From Oscillospiraceae bacterium (lineage in GTDB: Bacteria > Bacillota > Clostridia > Oscillospirales > Ruminococcaceae): 5,719 bases of DNA. Where the stretch lies: NCBI GenBank assembly GCA_009784765.1, contig WQXP01000087.1, positions 1 through 5,719 of the forward strand, given 5' to 3'. Shown piece after piece: positions 1-5,360 of this stretch; positions within the stretch are counted from its first letter, which is position 1; the number at the start of each line of letters is the position of its first letter. Made by a program: the position numbers and the translations under genes. Under the pieces are notes generated by a model that saw only the letters and a program-made list of their open reading frames with translations, was not told the origin of the DNA and made no database searches.

Positions 1-80
1 GTTTTGCTTTCGCTTCGGCAAGCTATTCCGCTGCGGACGGGCAAAGCCCGCCCTGCGCGGAAATCGCTCTTGTTTTGCTT
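1..80. repeat. GC-rich hairpin repeat next to the tRNA
   Basis: Positions 26-62 fold into a long, nearly perfect hairpin. The outer stem TTCCGC/GCGGAA pairs 26-31 with 57-62, and the inner stem around GGGC-AAA-GCCC pairs about 35-42 with 46-53. The one inner mismatch (A37/C51) becomes a U-G wobble when read on the minus strand, so the structure is slightly better in a transcript coming out of the tRNA. The hairpin lies between two copies of the 9-mer GTTTTGCTT (1-9 and 72-80), the second ending exactly at the tRNA 3' end. No T-run follows on either strand, so it is not a standard intrinsic terminator. It looks like a REP-type palindromic repeat that may still protect or process the tRNA 3' end. 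The left edge is cut by the window, so its full extent is unknown. Confidence 0.5.
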
Positions 81-153
81 CGGGACGACAGGACTCGAAC
101 CTGCGGCATCCAGTTCCCAAAACTGGCACTCTACCAAACTGAGCTACGTCCCG
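80..153 (-). tRNA. tRNA-Pro, anticodon UGG
   Basis: Read on the minus strand this forms a full cloverleaf. The acceptor stem is CGGGACG/CGTCCCG, the D arm GCTC...GAGT, the anticodon arm CCAGT-TTTGGGA-ACTGG, the variable loop has 5 nt, and the T arm is GCAGG-TTCGAGT-CCTGT. The loop places TGG at positions 34-36, which reads proline codons. The acceptor beginning C-G, the G37 after the anticodon and the A discriminator (complement of position 80) fit bacterial tRNA-Pro. The CCA end is not encoded, since the next bases on that strand are AGC, so it must be added by CCA-adding enzyme. The gene is transcribed away from the operon, from its own promoter. Confidence 0.97.
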
Positions 154-181
154 ATTGATATACAATAAAACAACTTTATTG

Positions 182-210
182 ATTATACTACATTATATTC
201 CTTTTGTCAA
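182..210 (-). promoter_or_regulatory. Sigma-A promoter of tRNA-Pro
   Basis: On the minus strand the -35 box TTGACA (complement of 205-210) is followed by exactly 17 nt and the -10 box TATAAT (complement of 182-187). Both hexamers match the consensus at all six positions. Transcription would start near 175, giving a short 5' leader before the tRNA at 153. Such a promoter suits a constitutive stable RNA gene. Confidence 0.9.
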
Positions 211-255
211 GGCTTTTTGCAAAAATATTTTAATTTCTATAAACCCTTGACAAAA
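202..255. repeat. 11-bp inverted repeat spanning both -35 boxes
   Basis: TTTTGTCAAGG (202-212) and CCTTGACAAAA (245-255) are perfect reverse complements separated by 32 bp. Each arm contains the -35 hexamer of one of the two divergent promoters plus flanking bases. The symmetry may simply reflect two strong promoters sharing a CCTTGACAAAA preference, or it could be a binding site for a factor acting on both promoters. Confidence 0.55.
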
Positions 256-275
256 TATAGATTCCATGGTATAAT
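247..275 (+). promoter_or_regulatory. Sigma-A promoter of the five-gene operon
   Basis: TTGACA at 247-252, a 17-nt spacer and TATAAT at 270-275 match the vegetative consensus in both boxes. A TG at 267-268 adds an extended -10 element. Predicted transcription start is near 282, leaving a leader of only about 25 nt before the start codon at 307. This is too short for a riboswitch or attenuator, so any control would have to act on the promoter DNA itself or on the proteins. Strong constitutive expression is the simplest reading. Confidence 0.9.
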
Positions 276-295
276 TTTTACTATGTATTGTGCGT

Positions 296-301
296 AGGAG
301 G
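296..301 (+). promoter_or_regulatory. Shine-Dalgarno of the first operon gene
   Basis: A full AGGAGG stands 5 nt before the ATG at 307. It fixes this start codon and shows that the 517-codon reading frame is meant to be translated despite its unusual content. Confidence 0.85.
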
Positions 302-306
302 AAATA

Positions 307-1860
307 ATGAAAGACTTTAGCGCGAAGTTCGCCCTGCTGTTGCAGGAATACCCTGACGCAATCACTGACCGCGCAAAACTCGCGGGGCTTCTGCGCGATT
401 TTTTCCCGCGGGAAACACGGCAAGTCCGCTTGCTCACAAACCTGCATAAACTCTCGATTGAACGGGAAATTGCCAAAGACGAAACGACGCTTTTAGACGA
501 CAAGTTCGCCTTGCGTTTCGTGAAACGCTTAGTGGAAGAATACGGAATCGACGAAGGCAACGCACTCTGGGGGGTGCAGATGTGGTGCTTAGCTTACGGC
601 GAGGCGATTCTCGGGAAGCAGTGCAGTATCAACCTTGCAGAGGAGTCTTTGGGCGTTTTCGCTGTTGCAGGAAATGACGCATTCGCGCGGGTGATTGATA
701 TTCCCGGCGGCAGTATTCGCGGAGTAATCGAGACACCGCGCTGTAACCACAAGTATGCGAATGTTTATGCGGTTGTGTACAATTATGTTATGCGAAACCG
801 CCGCACACCACAACTGTTTCGCGACATGAAAACACCTTTCAAACTCGAGTATGAGAGCGTGTTTCGCCTCATAGCGATTGTTTTACAGCTAATCAAGAAC
901 AACTATATTCCCGACCGCGATATTAACCCGCGTTATGACGGCGATGTGGCGGAGTTACGATGTGCGTTGATGATTCTCAATGACTATGCCGCGTTGGTGA
1001 GCCGCTTGATTGGTCTGCCGCCCTGCCCTGCTCTGCGAATTACGAGTACAGCGAAAGCCATTACTATTTCACTTCACAAGAAGGCGGGGATATATGTCGA
1101 GAACTGTGAAAATGCGGACAGGGGCAACTACAGCCCCTGGCTCGGGCAAAGAATTAACTATCAGCTTACAAGCGCGAATTTGAAAGACTTGCAGTACGTT
1201 CTCGAAGACAGCACGGAGTTCGCTCCTTTTCGCGAGGGGCAGTTCGAGATTTTGCGAAAGCTGCTCTCTTCGAACGAATGTGCGATTATTGCTCTGCCGA
1301 CGGGAAACAGATTTCTGCTCGATGTGGCGCAGTCGCTCCAACCGGTCGCGGCGGATTACCTCATTCTCGACGACGCACACTGCATGACTAACCCTGCATT
1401 GCCCATGACCTTCGAGAAAATCGGGGGTGCGGCGGCGGTGCTTCCACTTGAAACACTCAAAGCTTTTAAGCCATGGGAAACAGCAAGCGAATACTCCTAC
1501 ACATTCGATTTGCTCAGCTTTTTATCGAAGTTGCGCAGTTCGGGTTCTTTGGAAGAAAGCCAAACCAAGCGAATAGTTGCTAAAACCACTAAGAAAGACT
1601 TCATGAGCCTTGTGGACACTGTCGCGAAAGTCTACGGGCTTTGCACGAATGAGGCACGCTTTAAGCTCCACGACAAGTTAGCAGGGGAATTAACAGCGTG
1701 CGGGCTGTCTTACATGATGTTTTTTGACTTGATTTACCTCACAAACAAGAAAGACTTGATTTACTACGGCGTTGTAGCAAGCAAAATAAACAAACACTTA
1801 GAGGAGATAGGAGCCAAGCGAGCAGGGTTTCCCTGCTGCGCGGAGGTCACCGAGGCGTAG
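307..1860 (+). CDS. Pseudo-helicase-like protein, RecQ motifs collapsed, with helical N-terminal domain
   Basis: This is an intact 517-aa protein that I cannot assign to a named family. Residues 1-105 form a helical region ending in VEEYGIDEGNALWGVQMW, which recalls a small helical module I have seen at the N-terminus of multidomain bacterial signalling proteins (memory only). Residues 120-240 are mixed and unrecognised. From 305 the sequence resembles the start of a RecQ-type SF2 helicase: FREGQFEIL (308-316) like the FRxGQ motif, ALPTG (329-333) where motif I should continue as GGKS but reads NRF, and LDDAHC (354-359) like the DEAHC motif II. Motifs I and II are only about 20 residues apart, against roughly 90 in RecQ, the Walker lysine is absent, and no second helicase domain follows; residues 363-502 are predicted helical. 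ATPase activity is therefore unlikely. The last 15 residues come from a repeat element. The start is set by a strong promoter and Shine-Dalgarno. As first gene of a kinase/vWA/PP2C operon it may be a sensor, scaffold or substrate (inference). Confidence 0.8.
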   Translation: MKDFSAKFALLLQEYPDAITDRAKLAGLLRDFFPRETRQVRLLTNLHKLSIEREIAKDETTLLDDKFALRFVKRLVEEYGIDEGNALWGVQMWCLAYGEAILGKQCSINLAEESLGVFAVAGNDAFARVIDIPGGSIRGVIETPRCNHKYANVYAVVYNYVMRNRRTPQLFRDMKTPFKLEYESVFRLIAIVLQLIKNNYIPDRDINPRYDGDVAELRCALMILNDYAALVSRLIGLPPCPALRITSTAKAITISLHKKAGIYVENCENADRGNYSPWLGQRINYQLTSANLKDLQYVLEDSTEFAPFREGQFEILRKLLSSNECAIIALPTGNRFLLDVAQSLQPVAADYLILDDAHCMTNPALPMTFEKIGGAAAVLPLETLKAFKPWETASEYSYTFDLLSFLSKLRSSGSLEESQTKRIVAKTTKKDFMSLVDTVAKVYGLCTNEARFKLHDKLAGELTACGLSYMMFFDLIYLTNKKDLIYYGVVASKINKHLEEIGAKRAGFPCCAEVTEA

Positions 1861-1880
1861 CCGAAGGACGACCGGAGTTA
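1811..1880 (+). repeat. REP-like GC-rich element across a gene junction
   Basis: The element begins with a perfect 7-bp hairpin, AGCAGGG-TTT-CCCTGCT (1821-1837). It continues with four related purine-rich blocks about one helical turn apart: CGGAGG (1841), CCGAGG (1850), CCGAAGG (1861) and CCGGAG (1872). The 9-mer CTGCGCGGA at 1836-1844 also occurs at 53-61 in the repeat next to the tRNA, which suggests one repeat family. The element encodes the final residues and stop codon of the upstream gene, and its last block serves as ribosome binding site of the next gene. The boundaries are approximate. Confidence 0.5.
1872..1877 (+). promoter_or_regulatory. Shine-Dalgarno inside the repeat element
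   Basis: CCGGAG lies 8 nt before the ATG at 1886, so GGAG is the likely ribosome binding site for the coiled-coil gene. It is the last of the repeated CCGRAG-type blocks, so the repeat itself supplies the translation signal. Confidence 0.6.
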
Positions 1881-1885
1881 AAGAT

Positions 1886-2716
1886 ATGTATGCTAATATA
1901 GAACAATTAGAGAAAGAAGTCGCCGCTTTTGCCGCGAACTTATCTTCCACGAACGAACTGACGCAGATGATGCAGTTGATTGCGACTTCTGTGGCGAAAC
2001 AATGCGCAGACGTTCAGGCACAGAACACAGCGTTAGCGAAACAGCTCCTCAAGCTTGAAGAAGCGGCGGCGAATGCCCCTGCGGCAATCAGAGCCGATTA
2101 TCAGAAGCTTTCGGCGAACTTCTCGGAGAACTTCGCACAAGGAAAAGCCGCTTATGATTCTTATATCAAAGCGTTGGAAGAATCTGTGGCGAAAGTCGCG
2201 GATATTCCTGAAAGGCTTGAGGCGAAGATAGACGAGAACGCTCAAGAACTTGAGCAGGCGATTTTAGCTAAGCTGACGCAGTTGCAAACACCTCTCGAAA
2301 AACTCGAGAAACTCGGGCAACTCGGGCAAATTTTCGAAAGCTGTGATGAAATCAAAACAACTTTAGCGCAAGAAACTCGGACTCGTCGGGAGGAGCTTGA
2401 GAACGCTCGCGGAGAAATCGAGAATGCGCAGGGTTCGATTGAACAGTGGCAGCGGGACATTGAAAAGCACAGGCAAGAGAGTGAGTGCTGGCAAGTCGCT
2501 GAGGCGGACAAACGCGCCGCTCAGCTCACACAGTTGAGCCAAAGCATTCATGCGAACGCGGTGAAGCTTGATGCTATAGCCGCCGCTGTGGAACGGCTTG
2601 ATATGGTGGAGGAAACCCCTGAAAAGCCGTCGATAAAACCGCTGATTCCTGTATATATAGGAATAGGGATTGCAGTTGTATTACTAATCTTGCAAATCAT
2701 AGGGGTGGTGTTATGA
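1886..2716 (+). CDS. Tail-anchored coiled-coil membrane protein
   Basis: This 276-aa protein matches no family I can name. Residues 1-240 are almost entirely helix-forming, rich in Ala, Glu, Gln, Lys and Leu with heptad spacing, and read as a long coiled coil. Within it are the tandem triplets LEK-LEK-LGQ-LGQ (137-148) and a duplicated heptad ENARGEI/ENAQGSI (172-185). A proline-containing hinge (244-255) leads to one hydrophobic segment, about 254-276, ending at the C-terminus. There is no signal peptide, so the coiled coil should stay in the cytoplasm with the protein tail-anchored in the membrane. Its stop overlaps the kinase start by 4 nt (ATGA), giving tight translational coupling. A membrane tether or oligomerising scaffold for the kinase, vWA and phosphatase is the obvious idea, but this is inferred from position and architecture alone. 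Confidence 0.85.
   Translation: MYANIEQLEKEVAAFAANLSSTNELTQMMQLIATSVAKQCADVQAQNTALAKQLLKLEEAAANAPAAIRADYQKLSANFSENFAQGKAAYDSYIKALEESVAKVADIPERLEAKIDENAQELEQAILAKLTQLQTPLEKLEKLGQLGQIFESCDEIKTTLAQETRTRREELENARGEIENAQGSIEQWQRDIEKHRQESECWQVAEADKRAAQLTQLSQSIHANAVKLDAIAAAVERLDMVEETPEKPSIKPLIPVYIGIGIAVVLLILQIIGVVL
2294..2329 (+). repeat. Four 9-nt tandem repeats within the coiled-coil gene
   Basis: Four in-frame units follow each other: CTCGAAAAA, CTCGAGAAA, CTCGGGCAA and CTCGGGCAA. They encode LEK, LEK, LGQ and LGQ. The last two are identical at DNA level, which points to recent slippage duplication; each step would change coiled-coil length by three residues. Confidence 0.75.
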
Positions 2717-3894
2717 GCCTGTTAGAAGACGGCGTTTTTCTGTGCGGAGTAAGCGGCAAACGCTATGAAGTGATGAAAAAACTCGGAGCGGGTGGGCAAG
2801 GGGAAGTCTATGAAATTGAGTGCGACGGGCATTCTTACGCACTCAAGTGGTATTTCCCGAAGTTTTCGACAGACAAGCAGGAGGCTTTAATCGAGAATTT
2901 AGTGCGGCGCGGCTCGCCCGACAGCGCGTTTCTGTGGCCTGAAGACATGGTCTACAGCGACACCGAGTCATTCGGGTATGTGATGGCACTGCGTCCGAAA
3001 CATTACAAGAGCATATCCGACCTCATGCGCAGAAGAGCCGAACCGACCTTCGCGGTGCTGACGAAAGCCGCTTATAATCTTGTTGCGGGGTATGAAAAGC
3101 TTCACGCGATGGGGTTTGCATACGGAGATATTTCTTTCGGGAACTTGTTTTTCGACCCTGACACCGGGGAAGTTCTCATCTGCGATAACGACAATGTCTG
3201 TGCGCCGAATGCGGCTAATCCTATGTCTGTGTTTGGAACTCCGCGATTTATGGCGCCGGAAATAGTCGTAGGGAAAGCGACACCGTCGCGTAATACAGAC
3301 TTGTATTCCCTTGCGATTCTGTTATTTAATATGCTGCTGCTTCATCACCCCCTTGAGGGCAAGCGTGAGAGCGATACAGAGTGTATGGACGTTCATGCAA
3401 TGTACAAGCTGTACGGAAGCGAAGCGGTGTTCATTTTCGACCCCGACAGTGAGGTTAATCGCCCTGTTGCGGGAGTTCATGACAACGCCTTGATTTACTG
3501 GCGGCTCTATCCCGAATATGTGAGGGAGCTGTTCACGAAATCATTCACGACGGGCTTGCGTGAGCCTGCGCGGCGCATTACAGAAACTCAGTGGAAAGCG
3601 GCACTTGCACGATTGGCAGAGGGGATTACCCGGTGTTCCTGCGGCGCGGAAATCTTACAAAAATCAGAACCCTGCTGGTCTTGCCATGAACAATTGACAG
3701 TTGACAATGTACAGTTGACAGTTGTTGCGCACCCTGATAATCTTGAAATGCTCGGGCTTCGTAACGACTCAAGCCAAACATGGACTTATATCAGAGCGGA
3801 CGGAACGCAGATTCCCGTGCCGCCGGGCAAAACAGCGGCGATTGCCGTCGGTGCCCGAATAGAATTTGCCAATACAGGAGGAATACAAACATGA
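2713..3894 (+). CDS. TerY-P-type Ser/Thr protein kinase with zinc ribbon
   Basis: This 393-aa protein is a Hanks-type kinase likely to phosphorylate Ser/Thr of partner proteins in the cytoplasm. Visible motifs are the glycine loop LGAGGQGEVY (24-33), ATP-anchoring K45 in ALKWY, catalytic loop YGDISFGN with D139 and N144 (HRD replaced by YGD), metal-binding D158 in DND (in place of DFG), MAPE (180-183) and helix F TDLYSLA (195-201). After the kinase core (about 18-303) comes a four-cysteine zinc ribbon, C308, C310, C321 and C324. A beta-rich tail (about 345-393, with GLRNDSSQTW and VPPGKT) resembles the tail I remember on TerY-P kinases. There is no transmembrane segment, unlike PknB-type receptors. 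The short linker QLTVDNVQLTVV between ribbon and tail is encoded by a small DNA repeat. The gene overlaps its neighbours on both sides by ATGA and sits with vWA and PP2C genes, which supports the TerY-P assignment. All catalytic residues are present, so it should be active. Confidence 0.93.
   Translation: MSLLEDGVFLCGVSGKRYEVMKKLGAGGQGEVYEIECDGHSYALKWYFPKFSTDKQEALIENLVRRGSPDSAFLWPEDMVYSDTESFGYVMALRPKHYKSISDLMRRRAEPTFAVLTKAAYNLVAGYEKLHAMGFAYGDISFGNLFFDPDTGEVLICDNDNVCAPNAANPMSVFGTPRFMAPEIVVGKATPSRNTDLYSLAILLFNMLLLHHPLEGKRESDTECMDVHAMYKLYGSEAVFIFDPDSEVNRPVAGVHDNALIYWRLYPEYVRELFTKSFTTGLREPARRITETQWKAALARLAEGITRCSCGAEILQKSEPCWSCHEQLTVDNVQLTVVAHPDNLEMLGLRNDSSQTWTYIRADGTQIPVPPGKTAAIAVGARIEFANTGGIQT
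3691..3724 (+). repeat. TTGACA-type short repeat inside the kinase gene
   Basis: CAATTGACAGTTG (3691-3703) and CAGTTGACAGTTG (3712-3724) match at 12 of 13 positions and are separated by ACAATGTA. The underlying unit is a TTGACA/TTGACAR heptad. Similar CAATTGACA low-complexity repeats are common between genes in many bacteria. Here the repeat lies in frame within the kinase and encodes QLTVDNVQLTV, in the linker just after the last zinc-ribbon cysteine. Confidence 0.75.
3876..3881 (+). promoter_or_regulatory. Shine-Dalgarno deciding the vWA start
   Basis: AGGAGG stands 9 nt before the ATG at 3891, inside the end of the kinase gene. This favours 3891 over an in-frame ATG at 3780, which would add 37 non-conserved, arginine-rich residues read out of frame from the kinase tail and has no comparable ribosome binding site. 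Confidence 0.88.
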
Positions 3895-4610
3895 CTGACT
3901 TAAAAGAGTTAAAACGCCCCGGGGGCGAATTAGCTTCACGACCGCTCCACTTTATCTGGATGGTTGACTGTTCGGGTTCTATGCTCGACGACAAAATAGG
4001 GACTGTGAACTACGCGATTCAAGCGACAATCCCCGAAATGCTTGATGCGGCAACTAACAATCCTTTCGCGAAACTTTTAGTGAGGACGCTGAGTTTCTCA
4101 AGCGGCGCGCAGTGGGTAACACCCGCGCCTGTGAGCATTGAAGACTTCGTGTGGAGCGATTTGTCCGCAGACGGTGTTACAGATATGGGGCACGCCCTCA
4201 AGCTGCTTCGTGCCGCCCTTGATATTCCGCCTATGAGCGACAGGGCTTTGCCGCCTGTCATAGTTCTTTTGTCGGACGGTCGCCCTACCGACGACTATAA
4301 GCCCGAGCTTGAGAAGCTCCTCGCTATGCCTTGGGGAAAAAAAGCCGTCCGAATCGCAATTGCAATCGGGCAGGACGCAGACTTGAATGTGTTAGAAGAG
4401 TTCACGGGGAAAAGCGAGCTTGTTCTTGAGGCGATGAACCGCGACGCTCTTGTAAAGATGATTAAGTGGGCTTCCACAGCCGCGTCGATGGTGTCTGCCC
4501 CTGCAGTCGCCGGGAGCGACTCACCGGTTACGACCCTTGATATGGAAGCAGTCAAGAATCTCAGTGCCGCCCGCAGCATCGGAAGTACCTCTACAGCCGA
4601 CGTATGGTAA
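3891..4610 (+). CDS. TerY-type vWA domain protein
   Basis: This 239-aa cytoplasmic protein is essentially one von Willebrand factor A domain, about residues 18-190, of the TerY type. The metal-ion-dependent adhesion site is complete: D26, S28 and S30 in DCSGSM, T97 in GVTDMG, and D129 in LLSDGRPTDD. It should therefore bind a divalent cation and contact partners in a metal-dependent way. A polar, Ala/Ser-rich tail (about 190-239) follows. No signal peptide or membrane segment is seen. The start overlaps the kinase stop by 4 nt and the stop overlaps the phosphatase start by 7 nt. In TerY-P triads this protein accompanies the kinase and PP2C and is thought to act as adaptor or phospho-regulated switch. 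No TerC or TerD gene is present in the window, so this is a stand-alone triad rather than a visible tellurite cluster. Confidence 0.93.
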   Translation: MTDLKELKRPGGELASRPLHFIWMVDCSGSMLDDKIGTVNYAIQATIPEMLDAATNNPFAKLLVRTLSFSSGAQWVTPAPVSIEDFVWSDLSADGVTDMGHALKLLRAALDIPPMSDRALPPVIVLLSDGRPTDDYKPELEKLLAMPWGKKAVRIAIAIGQDADLNVLEEFTGKSELVLEAMNRDALVKMIKWASTAASMVSAPAVAGSDSPVTTLDMEAVKNLSAARSIGSTSTADVW

Positions 4611-5347
4611 GCATAATCAGTGCGAGTGTCTGCGGAGCGGCTCACAAGCTCAAAGGGCAAGAGTGTCAAGACAGTTTCGCGGCAGAGCAATTCGGCGATG
4701 TTACGCTCATAGCCGTCGCCGACGGACACGGGAGCGAGTCTTGCCCTCACAGCAGAGCCGGGGCGGATTTGGCAGTTGAGGTCTTTGTGCGAGTCATGCG
4801 TAAGTATTTCGCCCTTTACAGCCGCGAACCTGACACTCTGCGCGATTATTTGCAGCGGGAGGGAAGCCGCGCAGTTGCAAGAGCAATCGAACACGACTGG
4901 AAACAGCGTGTTTCACAGAAAAGCAGCGACATTGCCGCCTACGGAACGACACTACTCGGGCTTGTTCTGACACCGATGTTCTATTTCGCATATCGCTTAG
5001 GCGACGGCGATTTGATTGAAGTTTCGCAGAACAGCTCACAGGAAATCGTGAGGGGAAACAAACAGCTCGGAGTCGCGACTTATTCGCTCTGCCACCCGAA
5101 TGCTTCAGACTATGTTCTGACGAAAGTCGGCGAAAGCAAAGCGAACACCGCTTATATAGTCGCGACTGACGGGTTCGCGAACAGCTATCCCGACGAAGAC
5201 GGCTTCAACCGCACCTGCCTTGATTACTGCGCCGCAATTCGCGAACACGGCGCAAACACAGTAAACGCGAATCTGCCCGACTGGCTTGAGGAAACGAGCC
5301 GAGAGGGGAGCGGAGACGATATTACTGTGATTATTGCCAATCTGTAA
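4604..5347 (+). CDS. PP2C-family protein phosphatase (TerY-P triad)
   Basis: This 247-aa protein is a metal-dependent Ser/Thr phosphatase of the PP2C (PPM) family, probably reversing the neighbouring kinase. Motifs in order are QDSF with D23, VADGHGSE with metal ligand D40 and G41, YGTTLLGLVL (113-122), RLGDGDLI (131-138), VATDGF with D189, and GDDITVII with D238 and D239. The metal-binding aspartates of an active enzyme are thus present. The length is usual for a single-domain PP2C; there is no membrane segment or extra domain. The ATG lies 7 nt inside the end of the vWA gene and has no good Shine-Dalgarno at the normal distance (the nearest GGAAG is about 18 nt away). Translation probably depends on ribosomes finishing the vWA gene, which would keep the two products in fixed ratio. 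Confidence 0.94.
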   Translation: MVSIISASVCGAAHKLKGQECQDSFAAEQFGDVTLIAVADGHGSESCPHSRAGADLAVEVFVRVMRKYFALYSREPDTLRDYLQREGSRAVARAIEHDWKQRVSQKSSDIAAYGTTLLGLVLTPMFYFAYRLGDGDLIEVSQNSSQEIVRGNKQLGVATYSLCHPNASDYVLTKVGESKANTAYIVATDGFANSYPDEDGFNRTCLDYCAAIREHGANTVNANLPDWLEETSREGSGDDITVIIANL

Positions 5348-5350
5348 GGA
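5346..5350 (+). promoter_or_regulatory. Shine-Dalgarno of the topoisomerase gene
   Basis: AAGGA overlaps the phosphatase stop codon and lies 10 nt before the ATG at 5361. It is a plausible ribosome binding site and shows how closely the topoisomerase gene is joined to the operon. Confidence 0.6.
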
Positions 5351-5360
5351 ATTTTCGTAA

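Noticed and set aside
26..62. Intrinsic terminator of the tRNA
   Set aside because: The hairpin is strong, but no T-run follows on the transcribed strand.
80..306. Operon as an island integrated into the tRNA-Pro gene
   Set aside because: Integrases usually target the 3' end of a tRNA. Here the 3' end faces away from the operon, the tRNA is intact, and no integrase or duplicated tRNA end is seen.
237..560. 107-codon minus-strand frame covering the operon promoter
   Set aside because: It overlaps a full-consensus promoter and the start of the first gene, and has composition without any domain.
3691..3724. CRISPR repeats
   Set aside because: Only two short, low-complexity copies with an 8-bp spacing inside a coding frame; there is no array of regular repeats and spacers.
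3780..3890. Upstream in-frame ATG extending the vWA protein by 37 residues
   Set aside because: The added residues are the kinase tail read in another frame; the AGGAGG at 3876-3881 and the ATGA overlap point to 3891.
4295..4894. 199-codon open frame on the minus strand across the vWA and phosphatase genes
   Set aside because: It lies opposite two well-supported genes with intact catalytic motifs, has no recognisable domain, and long antisense frames are common opposite GC-balanced genes.
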